Shown: positions 19,794 to 28,981, numbered from the stretch's first letter. The stretch: 64,000 bases of DNA from Bacteroidota bacterium (GCA_013203805.1 JABMPH010000414.1:1-64000), one strand, 5' to 3'. Translations and numbers: made by a program. Notes: generated by a model not told the origin, from the sequence alone.

Positions 19794-21092
19794 TTACATA
19801 TTAATAGCTAAATTACGAAAAGTATCGCCCCTATGCTCAAAATTATGAAACTGGTCGTAACTGGCAGCGGCTGGTGACAATAAACATATTCCCCCTTTGC
19901 GTGAACTCTCAGCAATTATACGAAAGGCATCTTCTATTGATTCGGCTTTAAAAAGTAGTTTTTTGCTCCTGCCGATAATTAGTTCGTACATTCTGTCGCC
20001 TGCTTTTCCAAGAAAAATAATCCTTAAAATCCCTGACTTAACTAAAAAGTCTGCTAAACTGCTATAATCAAGTCCACGGTCAAAACCTCCCAAAATTATT
20101 GTTTCTACATTTTCCAGAGATTTAACCGCAGCAATTGTTGATTCAGGAACTGTTGAAATACTGTCGTTTACAAAGGTCATACCTCCAAACTCGCCAATAA
20201 ACTCAAGACGATGTGGTAAACTTTTAAAACCACTAAGGACGTTAACTGCTTCATCAATGTTAACACCAATTTCTAAAACTGCATGTAATGCGGCTTCAAT
20301 ATTTGCCAAATTATGAGCTCCAATTAAGGGCAGTCCAATATTTTTTGAAGCAAAACCAAAATGATCAACAGCATCAATAACAACTATTACATTATGCTCA
20401 ATATTAGGTAATAGCCCCAATAATGAACTATGAACAATAAAGGTATCTTCTTCAGTTTGATATTTATATATATTATGTTTTGCCTTTCTATATTTATCCA
20501 GACCATCAAAATAATCAAGATGTTCGGGAAATATATTTAACAATACCGAAATATGCGGTGATGAACGTACATATTCAAGTTGGTGAGCCGAAAGTTCATA
20601 TACAATAACCGAATCCTCCTGAATATCACCTATCATTTCAAATGCCGGAATCCCGATATTCCCCAACAAAACAGCATTCCAATCTGTTGCATCAAGAAAA
20701 TGTTTAATCAAACTGGAAGTAGTGCTTTTTCCCTTAGTTCCGGTAATACCGATTGTTTGGTGTGAATAACGTTGCAAAAATAAATCCGTTTGGGAGGTCA
20801 ACTTACTTACTATATCCACACTAACATTATTAATTTTTACCCCGGGTGATTTTATTATCAGATCAAAATTGCTCAAAGAATCCTGATATTCTGTTCCCAA
20901 ATAGAGATTTACACTGTTATCCGTCAAAATATTCAGGTCATTACCAATTTCAACATTTAAATCAGCAATACTGAGCTGCATTTCAGGAAAATATTCTCTA
21001 ATTGTCCTATAAGTCGATCTGCCCTCGCGTCCGAAACCCAGAATTAACACTTTTGGGTTATTATCAAATAAATCACCAAGTAGCTTAATCAT
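19794..21092 (-). CDS. murD2: UDP-MurNAc-L-Ala-glutamate ligase, MurD family, probably MurD2 (L-Glu-adding)
   Basis: A 432-residue Mur ligase. It has an N-terminal Rossmann region (VLILGFGREGRSTYRT), the ATP loop GITGTKGKST (about 113-122), a central-domain LLNIFPEHLDYFDG motif and a C-terminal domain ending HRGDTFRNLA. Canonical MurD adds D-Glu to UDP-MurNAc-L-Ala. Here the start codon overlaps by 8 bases the end of a MurL-like epimerase gene, the arrangement described in Xanthomonas, where MurD2 adds L-Glu and MurL then epimerises it. I therefore favour the L-Glu-adding role by context; sequence alone does not exclude ordinary MurD. Notable for standing outside any mur/dcw cluster. Confidence 0.85.
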   Translation of the reverse strand: MIKLLGDLFDNNPKVLILGFGREGRSTYRTIREYFPEMQLSIADLNVEIGNDLNILTDNSVNLYLGTEYQDSLSNFDLIIKSPGVKINNVSVDIVSKLTSQTDLFLQRYSHQTIGITGTKGKSTTSSLIKHFLDATDWNAVLLGNIGIPAFEMIGDIQEDSVIVYELSAHQLEYVRSSPHISVLLNIFPEHLDYFDGLDKYRKAKHNIYKYQTEEDTFIVHSSLLGLLPNIEHNVIVVIDAVDHFGFASKNIGLPLIGAHNLANIEAALHAVLEIGVNIDEAVNVLSGFKSLPHRLEFIGEFGGMTFVNDSISTVPESTIAAVKSLENVETIILGGFDRGLDYSSLADFLVKSGILRIIFLGKAGDRMYELIIGRSKKLLFKAESIEDAFRIIAESSRKGGICLLSPAAASYDQFHNFEHRGDTFRNLAINM

Positions 21093-22443
21093 TTAATCCA
21101 TCTTTAAGAATTGACTCGTACCTTTCCTGTAGCAAATGTTCGGTATTATACTCGGACATCAGGCGACGAAATTCGTTAATTTTATTTTTCAAATCTATAT
21201 TTTTAAGTAATACAACGTCATTAAAATTGTTATCTGAATATTTGGCTAATGCAGCCATAACTTCATCAGGAGTTCCTACACACTCAAAAGGTTTTATATC
21301 AGCAATTCCTGTTAACTCTTTAAAGATATCCTCAAGTGTAGAATCATTGAGCATATCTTTTCCAAAAATATTTTTCAGAACTGCAACCTCAACAAACGGG
21401 CTCAAGATTATAAATGTAAACAAACATTTAGGACACATCCCACACCAGCTATCGGTACTACTTCCAACATTGCAGCTCCTAAATCCATTAAAATGCTGTG
21501 GAAATCCGGAAAACAGTTTTGCAATTTGAAGCTCATTTACAGGTCGTAAAAAACTAAAGTAGCTAATATTAGGATTAAGATATTTCTTTACATACTGATT
21601 AAAATCATCTTCGAACTCAAATGATTTTGAATATTGATGATTTATTTTTGAGCCTGGAACCGTACTTTCGTTTGCACTACTTTCATTGGAAAGTGCGATA
21701 TTTGAAACTCCGGCAATAACACAGGATAAAACCCCTGTAAATGCCAACAATGCAGAGAAAGGAGTATGTCCATTTAAGAATCCCTGAGAATTTAATTCGA
21801 GCAACTTACCATCAATTTTGCGTAGGACAATAACTGATTGGTTTTCATCAAATCCGGCAGTTTCGATTGTACGAATGCTTGCCTCACGCGGATTCACAAT
21901 CATTGGGATTACTTTCACACCTTTATTTTTCAGCAGCTCAAGTGTAACAACCGAATCCTTTCCTCCACCAATTGGAATTATTACTTTATTATCGTCAAGT
22001 TTTGTTGACGAAACACCCAGTCCTACTCCTTGGGAAGAAATTGACATAAATACATCCTGATCAGTCTCAATTCCGTTAAGGTAAAAGAATTCGCCGAGAC
22101 CATTGAAATAAAGCTTCTTCCACCATGCAATTTGTTCTTCGTTAAGTTTGTGTGGTTTAATAATAACTCTTGGTGAACATGCAGCCTTCCAATAACTTAT
22201 TAGCTCAACCATTCCTATATGAAAAACAAAATTAGCCAAAGCAGTTTTATCTTGGTTAACCAAGTAAAAATCCCTACTAGGAATGGTAATTGTGGGCTTA
22301 AACAACACCTTACCGGATAGGTTAAAACAAAACTCTGCAACCAAGTTCCCATTTATAAAAGAAAATGAATAACTTTGGTATTCAAAAAATAAATAATCCT
22401 TACGTAGTTTAAGGAAATGTTGATGATTATTTTTAAGAGTCAA
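21085..22443 (-). CDS. murL: UDP-MurNAc-L-Ala-L-Glu epimerase, MurL-like
   Basis: A 452-residue cytosolic protein whose centre has an ATP-pyrophosphatase-type loop, PIGGGKDSVVTLELL (residues 157-171). A conserved LSNESSANESTVPGS block follows (251-265), then YFSFLRPVNELQIAKLF and a Cys-rich FRSCNVGS...CGMCPKC segment (Cys324, 334, 337, 340). These blocks are as I recall them from MurL, the glycopeptidyl-glutamate epimerase found in Xanthomonas, which uses ATP and converts the terminal L-Glu of UDP-MurNAc-L-Ala-L-Glu to D-Glu. Its 3' end overlaps the MurD-type gene by 8 bases, strongly implying coupling. It was long annotated as hypothetical. An alternative is another adenylating PP-loop enzyme, but context supports MurL. 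Confidence 0.82.
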   Translation of the reverse strand: MTLKNNHQHFLKLRKDYLFFEYQSYSFSFINGNLVAEFCFNLSGKVLFKPTITIPSRDFYLVNQDKTALANFVFHIGMVELISYWKAACSPRVIIKPHKLNEEQIAWWKKLYFNGLGEFFYLNGIETDQDVFMSISSQGVGLGVSSTKLDDNKVIIPIGGGKDSVVTLELLKNKGVKVIPMIVNPREASIRTIETAGFDENQSVIVLRKIDGKLLELNSQGFLNGHTPFSALLAFTGVLSCVIAGVSNIALSNESSANESTVPGSKINHQYSKSFEFEDDFNQYVKKYLNPNISYFSFLRPVNELQIAKLFSGFPQHFNGFRSCNVGSSTDSWCGMCPKCLFTFIILSPFVEVAVLKNIFGKDMLNDSTLEDIFKELTGIADIKPFECVGTPDEVMAALAKYSDNNFNDVVLLKNIDLKNKINEFRRLMSEYNTEHLLQERYESILKDGLND

Positions 22444-22513
22444 ATTATTGGTATATTTTTTGTTATAATATTTTGTAAAAATAATTGTTTTTAACAGAAA
22501 AAAAGAAATCGAA

Positions 22514-23104
22514 ATGAGTGGAGTTGATAAATTTGTTAAAGTAACCAGTAATAACCTACGACCTGCAAAGGGAAGATTGTTACTATCAGAACCCCTTATG
22601 GGTGATTTTTACTTTGGCAGATCAGTTGTTCTGCTAGCCGAACATAACGATGAGGGCTCATTCGGTATTGTATTAAACAAGCCTGTAATACAAGAATTTA
22701 ATGAAGTAGTTAAGGACTTCCCAAAATTTGAGGGGCAGTTATTTATAGGTGGACCCGTTGAAACAAACAGCTTATTTTTCATACATACTGTTGGCGATAT
22801 TGTTGAAGGTTCTCTTGAAATTGGATCAGGAATTTATTGGGGTGGTGATATCGATATTATTAAGGAAATGATATTATTAAACTCAATTACGCCAAATGAT
22901 ATCAGGTTTTCAGTGGGTTATTCGGGATGGTCGCCCGATCAACTTAAGAATGAACTAAAAAGAAATTCATGGGTGGTATCAAAAAATCTTGACAAAGATA
23001 TCCTGAAAATAAAGCCCGAAGTTATGTGGAAAAAGTTACTTGAACCTCTAGGCGATGACTACAAATACTGGCCAAAATTCCCTCCTGATCCAGGATTGAA
23101 TTAA
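22514..23104 (+). CDS. YqgE/AlgH family protein
   Basis: A 196-residue soluble protein of the DUF179 family. It has the N-terminal GRLLLSEPLMGDFYFGRSVVLL, then GSFGIVLNKPV, LFIGGPVE and a VGYSGWSPDQLKNELKRNSW block, all family hallmarks. Homologues are called AlgH or YqgE and have been loosely linked to transcription regulation, but the molecular function is not settled. Divergent from murL with 70 bases between start codons. Length is normal for the family. Confidence 0.93.
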   Translation: MSGVDKFVKVTSNNLRPAKGRLLLSEPLMGDFYFGRSVVLLAEHNDEGSFGIVLNKPVIQEFNEVVKDFPKFEGQLFIGGPVETNSLFFIHTVGDIVEGSLEIGSGIYWGGDIDIIKEMILLNSITPNDIRFSVGYSGWSPDQLKNELKRNSWVVSKNLDKDILKIKPEVMWKKLLEPLGDDYKYWPKFPPDPGLN

Positions 23105-23105
23105 A

Positions 23106-23147
23106 CTCAAAACCCACAACTCAAAACTCACAACCCAAAACCCACAA
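23106..23147. repeat. Three 14-bp imperfect tandem repeats (CYCAAAACYCACAA)
   Basis: The intergenic gap after yqgE is filled by three consecutive 14-base units that differ only at C/T positions, followed by a partial CCC. The + strand contains no G across the array, giving a strong strand composition bias. It lies between convergent genes. Function unknown; could be a mobile small repeat family or a simple expansion. Confidence 0.75.
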
Positions 23148-23149
23148 CC

Positions 23150-23551
23150 CTAATCCTCCAATATCCTTCCCATTGTTCCAACTACTATCTTCATTTCAAA
23201 AGTTTTATCATGAAGTGTATGCTCTTCCCACTTACGTTTGTAAACCAAAAGCAAATTAGTCTGTCCATCAGCAATTGTCTGAAACTTAAACGTGTACATT
23301 CCTGCTGAGCCAATTCTATCACTGCTGGCTTTATATACCGGATCGCCAACCTGTTTGATAACAGTTGAGTCGAATGAAACAACCTGCCAAGTATATCCCG
23401 TAGATGGATTACCCGATAATTCTATCTCAAAAGGATCATCATTACCAAGGTTTACCGAGGATCCACTATTTTCAATAGTAAAAGGACCAACACATGAAGA
23501 AACGATAACTCCAGAAAGTAATAATACGGTTAATTGAAAAATAGTTTTCAT
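23150..23551 (-). CDS. Protease inhibitor I42 (chagasin-like) lipoprotein
   Basis: A 133-residue protein with a lipoprotein-like signal: a hydrophobic stretch ending VSSC, Cys20. It then has the chagasin/I42 loop signatures NPSTGYTW (48-55), GSAGMYTFKF (81-90) and YKRKWEE. I42 proteins inhibit papain-like cysteine peptidases through these loops. Here it is the last gene of a four-gene unit, 12 bases after a rhomboid protease. Probably anchored in the envelope, inhibiting exogenous or own cysteine peptidases. The inhibitory class is well supported; the target is unknown. Confidence 0.85.
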   Translation of the reverse strand: MKTIFQLTVLLLSGVIVSSCVGPFTIENSGSSVNLGNDDPFEIELSGNPSTGYTWQVVSFDSTVIKQVGDPVYKASSDRIGSAGMYTFKFQTIADGQTNLLLVYKRKWEEHTLHDKTFEMKIVVGTMGRILED

Positions 23552-23563
23552 AGTTGTTATTTT

Positions 23564-24172
23564 TTAGAAGATCGTTGAGAAAAAATTCTGAATTACATTA
23601 GGCACGAGTATTATGGTAAGAACAATTCCAAATATAGCACCCCAAAAATGAGCATTATGACCAATATTGTCAACACCCTTTTTACCCATATATGCAGAAT
23701 AAATCAGGTAAGCAATTCCAAAAACCCAAGATGGTAATGGAAAAGGTATCGGAAACAGAAAAATACTTCCAGAAGGATATACTAGTATACTTGAGAATAC
23801 TACTGCCGAAACCGCACCAGATGCGCCCACTGCATTGTAGTAGATATCATCCTTATGTTTTTTAAAATCATATAAGGTCGAAAATAATATTCCACCAACA
23901 TATAATAAAGCATAATACAAATATCCAATGGTTCCAAAGCTTACCAGAAATGATTGTTCAACAACCCCTCCAAATGAATACAATACATACATATTGATTA
24001 TCAAATGCATCCAGCCGGAATGCAAAAGAGCATAGCTGAAGAACCTATACTTCTCACCTGAGTGCTTTATTTGATACGCATTAAACTTCAGATTGTTAGA
24101 AAGGTCAATATTATTAAATGCGCTTATTGATATAAAGCCTGTAATTGCAATTATTACAAAAGTAAGTATCAT
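23564..24172 (-). CDS. Rhomboid family intramembrane serine protease
   Basis: A 202-residue polytopic protein with about six membrane helices. It has the family motif HSGWMHLIINMYVL after the first helix, catalytic Ser118 in GASG, and catalytic His175 in AHFWG of the last helix, so the Ser/His dyad is intact. Rhomboids cut transmembrane substrates within the bilayer. Its start overlaps the stop of the upstream membrane protein (ATGA), and an I42 inhibitor follows 12 bases after its stop. The substrate is not inferable. Confidence 0.9.
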   Translation of the reverse strand: MILTFVIIAITGFISISAFNNIDLSNNLKFNAYQIKHSGEKYRFFSYALLHSGWMHLIINMYVLYSFGGVVEQSFLVSFGTIGYLYYALLYVGGILFSTLYDFKKHKDDIYYNAVGASGAVSAVVFSSILVYPSGSIFLFPIPFPLPSWVFGIAYLIYSAYMGKKGVDNIGHNAHFWGAIFGIVLTIILVPNVIQNFFSTIF

Positions 24173-25005
24173 TCGCTTAAGGTAGTTTCAGTTGTTTGTT
24201 TAGCATCTTTAGTATGATCAATTTCGGAGCCTAACACACTATGTGGAATAGCATAAACCAACAACATTGCTATAACAGCAAGAGTTGGCCATAGTTTATT
24301 TTCCGGTTTCTTTCTTAGTACAAACCAGGCTATTACCCAAAAAATAAATACAAATAAGGTTTTATTATCCGTTAAATCGTGACCAAATGGCCATCCAGTC
24401 CAGTAAGCATCAAAAGCATATTTTTGTACAATTGGTCCAAGTATCAAACCTCCAATAAATAAAGTAATTGCAACAACTCCTGTATAATATCTAGTATCAA
24501 CTTTTCTGAAGAAAATTTCCAAGCCAACTCTTAGGGCAAATAGTAACGAAACAAACATAAAAAATATATGCGGTATGAGTATTGCTCTGGGCACTGCTCC
24601 TTTAAATCTGATTACAACTGGTTCTTCATTAATTACATATGTTTTACCATTACTACGAAGCACTATTTTATATTCAACTTTACCGGCAGCAGGCTGATTG
24701 GGTATGGTTCCAACTAACTTCCCATTTTTCCGAACCATATCTGTTGTCATCCAATCATCGTAACTCTTAAAACGTTTCTGAGTTATGGTTCCTGATATTT
24801 CATTGTTTTCAATTTCAATTTCAACAAGAGCGTCCTTATCTCCACCAAAAGTTCGAATCAGCTTATATTTTATAAGTTCATCGCCAATACTTATACTACC
24901 GTTTACCGGATACGTCGGCCCAGTTGATCGTTGATAAATAACCAATCCAACTGTTAGTACAATGGCGATTATCCATAGAAGAGTGTTTTTTCCTTTATTA
25001 CTCAT
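24169..25005 (-). CDS. Conserved membrane protein of unknown function
   Basis: A 278-residue protein: one N-terminal helix (about 8-24), a soluble beta-rich region facing outward (about 25-140), then four hydrophobic helices and a short acidic C-terminus. A GWPFGHDLTDNK segment between helices is distinctive and I believe recurrent in homologues, but I cannot assign a function. It sits 15 bases after the GH3 gene and overlaps the rhomboid gene, so the three are probably translated from one transcript. Resembles a sensor or assembly-factor layout, but that is speculation. Confidence 0.7.
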   Translation of the reverse strand: MSNKGKNTLLWIIAIVLTVGLVIYQRSTGPTYPVNGSISIGDELIKYKLIRTFGGDKDALVEIEIENNEISGTITQKRFKSYDDWMTTDMVRKNGKLVGTIPNQPAAGKVEYKIVLRSNGKTYVINEEPVVIRFKGAVPRAILIPHIFFMFVSLLFALRVGLEIFFRKVDTRYYTGVVAITLFIGGLILGPIVQKYAFDAYWTGWPFGHDLTDNKTLFVFIFWVIAWFVLRKKPENKLWPTLAVIAMLLVYAIPHSVLGSEIDHTKDAKQTTETTLSE

Positions 25006-25020
25006 TATTAGTTTATTATA

Positions 25021-27960
25021 TTAATTATTAGTTTTTACAGCATCGTAAAAAAGCTGATGAATATTTGTTCGTATATCCAATTCCATTAATAAGTTATTGG
25101 CCATATCAGGGTGAACACGATTGCACAAAAATACATAAACAAGTCCATTCTCAGGATCAGCCCAGGCATATGTGCCTGTAAATCCAGAATGCCCAAAACT
25201 TGACGGTGATGCATCTTTGCAATTTGTTCTATGTTCTTCATATACAAGTAGCGGTTTATCGAATCCTAAACCCCTTCTGTTACTGTCCGCAATAAAATGA
25301 TAACTATTAAAGAAGTCAATAGTTTTCTGTTCAAAAAACTTTTGGTTACCATACGATCCTCCATTCATGAACATCTGCATTAGCACTGCCACATTATAAG
25401 CGTTCCCAAATAAACCGGCATTCCCTGAAATCCCACCTAACATTGCAGCACCCTGATCATGTACATCGCCATGCAATAATTGATGCCTAAATATTGTGTC
25501 ATCCTCAGTTGGAATTATATTTTCAAGTTTATAATAATTCCTGGGATTAAACCTTAAATAATTTAGATGCAGAGGGTTGTATATTTTATCATATAAATAA
25601 TCATCGAAAGAGCTATTATTGATATTTTCAGTTAACTCCCTAAACAAGTAGAATCCAAGTCCGGAGTAATGATAGGTCTTATCTTGAAAAGGTGATTTAA
25701 TAATACTATCAAGAATAACATGCTGATACCCCTTCTTAATATATATGTTATCGGCTACACGAATTGGAAATGTTTCTGATATTTTACTTCGATAAACAGT
25801 AGTATCCCACCCGTTTTCATAAATTGTGCTTTCATAAAAAGGTATCCAATTTTGCAATCCCGATTGGTGAGCAAGAACTTCTTTAAACTCAAGGCTATCC
25901 TTGTCGGTACCCTTTAACATTAGTAAATAATCACTTATTCTGCCATTGATGTCAATTTTGCCTTCCTCGCTCATTTTCATGAGGGCGGGAGTAGTGGCAA
26001 GTATTTTGGTAAGCGAGGCCAAATCGTAAACATCATTCCACTTAACCTTTTCCTTTTTATCGTATGTGTGATATCCGAATGATTTATTATAAAATACCGC
26101 TCCATCTTTAGCAGCAAGTATCTGACATCCGGGATATGCGCCAATTTCAATTCCATTTTGGGCGGTTGAATCAACCTTTCGTAGCATTTCAATGTTTATT
26201 CCCATCAATCCGGGATCATCCACGAACAATGTGGTTGCCCCATAACTTAATCCCCATCCTGCCTTATAATACCCGGCATCAACAGGGAGATTACCAAACC
26301 TATCAGAGCTCATCATAATCATATTGGCAGAAGATTTTTGTGCAGAAGATTTTTCCTGATATGATATAAGTATTGCTGATACCAACTCCGTATTAAAGAA
26401 ATTAAGGGCATATGGGCATGCAAAAATATCGAGTACAACTGTGGTTTCAACTGCAAGTTTTTCAACCAAATCTACATCACCCTCTGTAATTCCAAATCTT
26501 CTACTTGCAAGTATATTTGTATTAAGGATGGATGCAACCACCAAATCGTAATTTTTTAGTTGAGCCAGTATTTTTTTTCGGGCTTTTCTACTTGCATTAT
26601 GTTCAATATGATACACATCGAACTGTCCAAACTCATTAATGGCATTTTCAATTTCGAGATGATCTGTAGTTCCGATTACAAGCAATGCTCTTTTTTGATT
26701 ATCATTAATTGGTAAAGGCAAAATACCCATTTCATTTTTAACCAGAGTAATGGCAGCATCCATCAGCCTGTTAGATGTTACTTCATATATTGGATTGTTG
26801 AGATCATTTAATAGATTATTAGTATCAATAGGAGTTTTTTTACTAGCACCAGTCAAATATTTATACTTAAGAACTTTTTTACAGCTAAGGGCAATGCGTG
26901 CCTCTGTTAGTGTCCCAACTATGAGAGCATCACTAATATTTTTTATAGATAAGGGAATATTATCCGGAATTAATAAGATGTCGTTACCGGCTTCAAGGGC
27001 TTTTAAAGCAACCATTCCTTCTTTAAAGTACTTAGTAATACCTTTCATATCAAGACCGTCGGTAATAATCAATCCATCAAAACCCATCGAATTAATTAAA
27101 TAATCGGATACAATTTCATGTGATAAAGTTGAAGGTAGATTTTTTGAATCGTCGAGCGCAGGAACCGATAAATGAGCAATCATTACTGAGTTCACTCCTT
27201 CATCAATCAAATATTGAAAAGGATATAAATCAATATTTAATAAAGTTTGCAATGGACTACTTACTTCAGGTAGGTCTTTATGCGAATCTTTGTAGGTATT
27301 TCCATGTCCAGGGAAATGCTTTGCACTTGCAATTATGCCCTTGCTTTGTAATCCTTTCATATACGAGCTTCCTTTTTCGGCAACAAGTTGGGGATTTTGT
27401 CCAAACGAACGCATTCCAATTACAGGATTCTTTGGATTACTATTAACATCAACAACGGGAGCAAAGTTTATTTGAATCCCCATTCGTTTACACTGCTCAC
27501 CAATTTGCTGACCCATTGCATAAATCAAATTGTTATCACTAATTGCTCCAAGGGTCATTTGTAACGGATACTTAATTGTATTACTTAACCTCATTCCTAA
27601 TCCCCATTCTGCATCTATCGCAATAAATAAAGGAGTTTTTGCCAATGAATTCCAATGATTTGTTTGCTTAACCTGTGAGATCGGATCACCGCTAAAAAAA
27701 ACAACTCCGCCAATATTATAATCAGCAATAAGAGTATCAATATATTGAATATAAGGTTTGTTGGCATAGTTTGCACGAACAAAAATAAGTTGTGCAATAC
27801 GCTGCTCAATAGTTAATGATTGATAAACAGAATCAACCCAATAATCTTCATATAATCTTGGATTCTGTGAACTTTGCGAAAACGATTGTATTGAGATAAC
27901 AGTTGTTAACATCAATACAAATAGAATCCTACCATAAGAAGTACCTCTAAACACTATCAT
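25021..27960 (-). CDS. Glycoside hydrolase family 3 (NagZ-like) fused to serine beta-lactamase-like domain
   Basis: A 979-residue exported protein (signal helix about 10-28). The N-terminal GH3 domain (about 40-370) has the NagZ-type KHFPGHGNTYKDSHKDLP block and TDGLDMKGI carrying the probable nucleophile Asp. A GH3 C-terminal-type domain follows (about 390-560). The C-terminal domain (about 590-975) is class C beta-lactamase/esterase-like with SLTK (Ser649, Lys652) and an HSG box (His924). The usual YxN is replaced by YSG at 765-767. Such fusions are common in Bacteroidota and likely trim N-acetylglucosamine from cell-wall material. First gene of the tight unit with a membrane protein, rhomboid and I42 inhibitor. 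Confidence 0.9.
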   Translation of the reverse strand: MIVFRGTSYGRILFVLMLTTVISIQSFSQSSQNPRLYEDYWVDSVYQSLTIEQRIAQLIFVRANYANKPYIQYIDTLIADYNIGGVVFFSGDPISQVKQTNHWNSLAKTPLFIAIDAEWGLGMRLSNTIKYPLQMTLGAISDNNLIYAMGQQIGEQCKRMGIQINFAPVVDVNSNPKNPVIGMRSFGQNPQLVAEKGSSYMKGLQSKGIIASAKHFPGHGNTYKDSHKDLPEVSSPLQTLLNIDLYPFQYLIDEGVNSVMIAHLSVPALDDSKNLPSTLSHEIVSDYLINSMGFDGLIITDGLDMKGITKYFKEGMVALKALEAGNDILLIPDNIPLSIKNISDALIVGTLTEARIALSCKKVLKYKYLTGASKKTPIDTNNLLNDLNNPIYEVTSNRLMDAAITLVKNEMGILPLPINDNQKRALLVIGTTDHLEIENAINEFGQFDVYHIEHNASRKARKKILAQLKNYDLVVASILNTNILASRRFGITEGDVDLVEKLAVETTVVLDIFACPYALNFFNTELVSAILISYQEKSSAQKSSANMIMMSSDRFGNLPVDAGYYKAGWGLSYGATTLFVDDPGLMGINIEMLRKVDSTAQNGIEIGAYPGCQILAAKDGAVFYNKSFGYHTYDKKEKVKWNDVYDLASLTKILATTPALMKMSEEGKIDINGRISDYLLMLKGTDKDSLEFKEVLAHQSGLQNWIPFYESTIYENGWDTTVYRSKISETFPIRVADNIYIKKGYQHVILDSIIKSPFQDKTYHYSGLGFYLFRELTENINNSSFDDYLYDKIYNPLHLNYLRFNPRNYYKLENIIPTEDDTIFRHQLLHGDVHDQGAAMLGGISGNAGLFGNAYNVAVLMQMFMNGGSYGNQKFFEQKTIDFFNSYHFIADSNRRGLGFDKPLLVYEEHRTNCKDASPSSFGHSGFTGTYAWADPENGLVYVFLCNRVHPDMANNLLMELDIRTNIHQLFYDAVKTNN

Positions 27961-27979
27961 TACTGTAATAATTTTTGCG

Positions 27980-27987
27980 CAAAACTA
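27980..27987 (-). promoter_or_regulatory. Candidate -7 box (TAGTTTTG) for the GH3 operon
   Basis: Minus-strand TAGTTTTG fits TAnnTTTG and lies 19 bases before the GH3 start codon, with the common GC after the box. Position and motif only. Confidence 0.4.
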
Positions 27988-28040
27988 ATCTTTTTAATAA
28001 TTTGTTGATAAGTGAACTTCCTACCGCATGCAAATAATAT

Positions 28041-28048
28041 TACTTTTG
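28041..28048 (+). promoter_or_regulatory. Candidate -7 box (TACTTTTG) for the transketolase operon
   Basis: TACTTTTGCC, the same string as before the transporter at 14561, lies 57 bases upstream of the transketolase start. It is divergent from the GH3 promoter candidate. No clear -33 element. Confidence 0.4.
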
Positions 28049-28105
28049 CCATGTTAATAAACTATCTCTATATCTTACTATCTATTTGTATAACAAAGCG
28101 TTAAC

Positions 28106-28957
28106 ATGTCAAACATCGAAAATCTCAAAAAAATTGCCTCGCAGGTAAGGCGTGATATTGTTAGAATGGTTCACGGTGTTCAATCAGGACACCCAGGTGG
28201 TTCCCTAGGTTGTGCTGATTTTTTAACGGCCATGTATCATGATGTAATGGATTACGACAAGAACAAATTTAATATGAATGCTGATAATGAAGATGTTCTC
28301 ATCGTTTCAAATGGCCATATTAGTCCGGCATTATATAGTGTTCTTGCTCGTGGAGGCCAATTCCCGGTTGATGAACTATCCACATTCAGAATTCTAAATA
28401 CCCGATTGCAAGGTCATCCTGCAACAATGGAAAACCTTCCAGGTATTAGGATTGCAACCGGCTCACTTGGACAAGGATTATCAGTTTCCAATGGAATAGC
28501 CCTGGGCAAAAAGTTGAATAACGATAGTAAAAAAGTATTTTGCCTAATGGGCGATGGCGAACTTGAAGAAGGACAGGTTTGGGAAGCAGCTATGTATATT
28601 GGTTCGCACAATATCAATAATGTTGTTGGGATTGTGGATTTCAATAAGCAGCAAATTGATGGATCAACAAATGATGTTCTTCCCTTGGGCGATCTTAGGG
28701 CAAAATTTGAGTCGTTTGGATGGGAAGTAAAGGAGATGGATGGTAACAACATGGATGATGTTGTTGTTACAATGACTAAAATTAAAGAAACAACAAATAG
28801 TAGCAAACCAATTCTTGTGTTAATGCATACCGAAATGGGAATGGGTGTTGATTTTATGATGGGTTCACATAAGTGGCATGGTATTCCTCCAAATGATGAT
28901 CAATTGGAAGCTGCCCTAGCTCAATTGGAAGAAACGCTGGGTGATTATGTTATTTAA
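28106..28957 (+). CDS. Transketolase, N-terminal subunit
   Basis: A 283-residue thiamine-diphosphate-binding half of a split transketolase. GHPGGSLGCADFL near residue 28 and the TPP-binding GDGELEEGQVWEA...NNVVGIVDFN (about 147-180) are intact, and HKWHGIPP closes the domain. Full-length transketolase is about 650 residues; here the C-terminal half is a separate gene at 30373, as often seen in archaea and many anaerobic bacteria. The two halves would assemble to transfer two-carbon units in the non-oxidative pentose phosphate pathway. A VWA-domain gene lies between them, 24 bases downstream. Confidence 0.95.
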   Translation: MSNIENLKKIASQVRRDIVRMVHGVQSGHPGGSLGCADFLTAMYHDVMDYDKNKFNMNADNEDVLIVSNGHISPALYSVLARGGQFPVDELSTFRILNTRLQGHPATMENLPGIRIATGSLGQGLSVSNGIALGKKLNNDSKKVFCLMGDGELEEGQVWEAAMYIGSHNINNVVGIVDFNKQQIDGSTNDVLPLGDLRAKFESFGWEVKEMDGNNMDDVVVTMTKIKETTNSSKPILVLMHTEMGMGVDFMMGSHKWHGIPPNDDQLEAALAQLEETLGDYVI

Positions 28958-28981
28958 TAAGATATAGATCAAAGTAATTTC

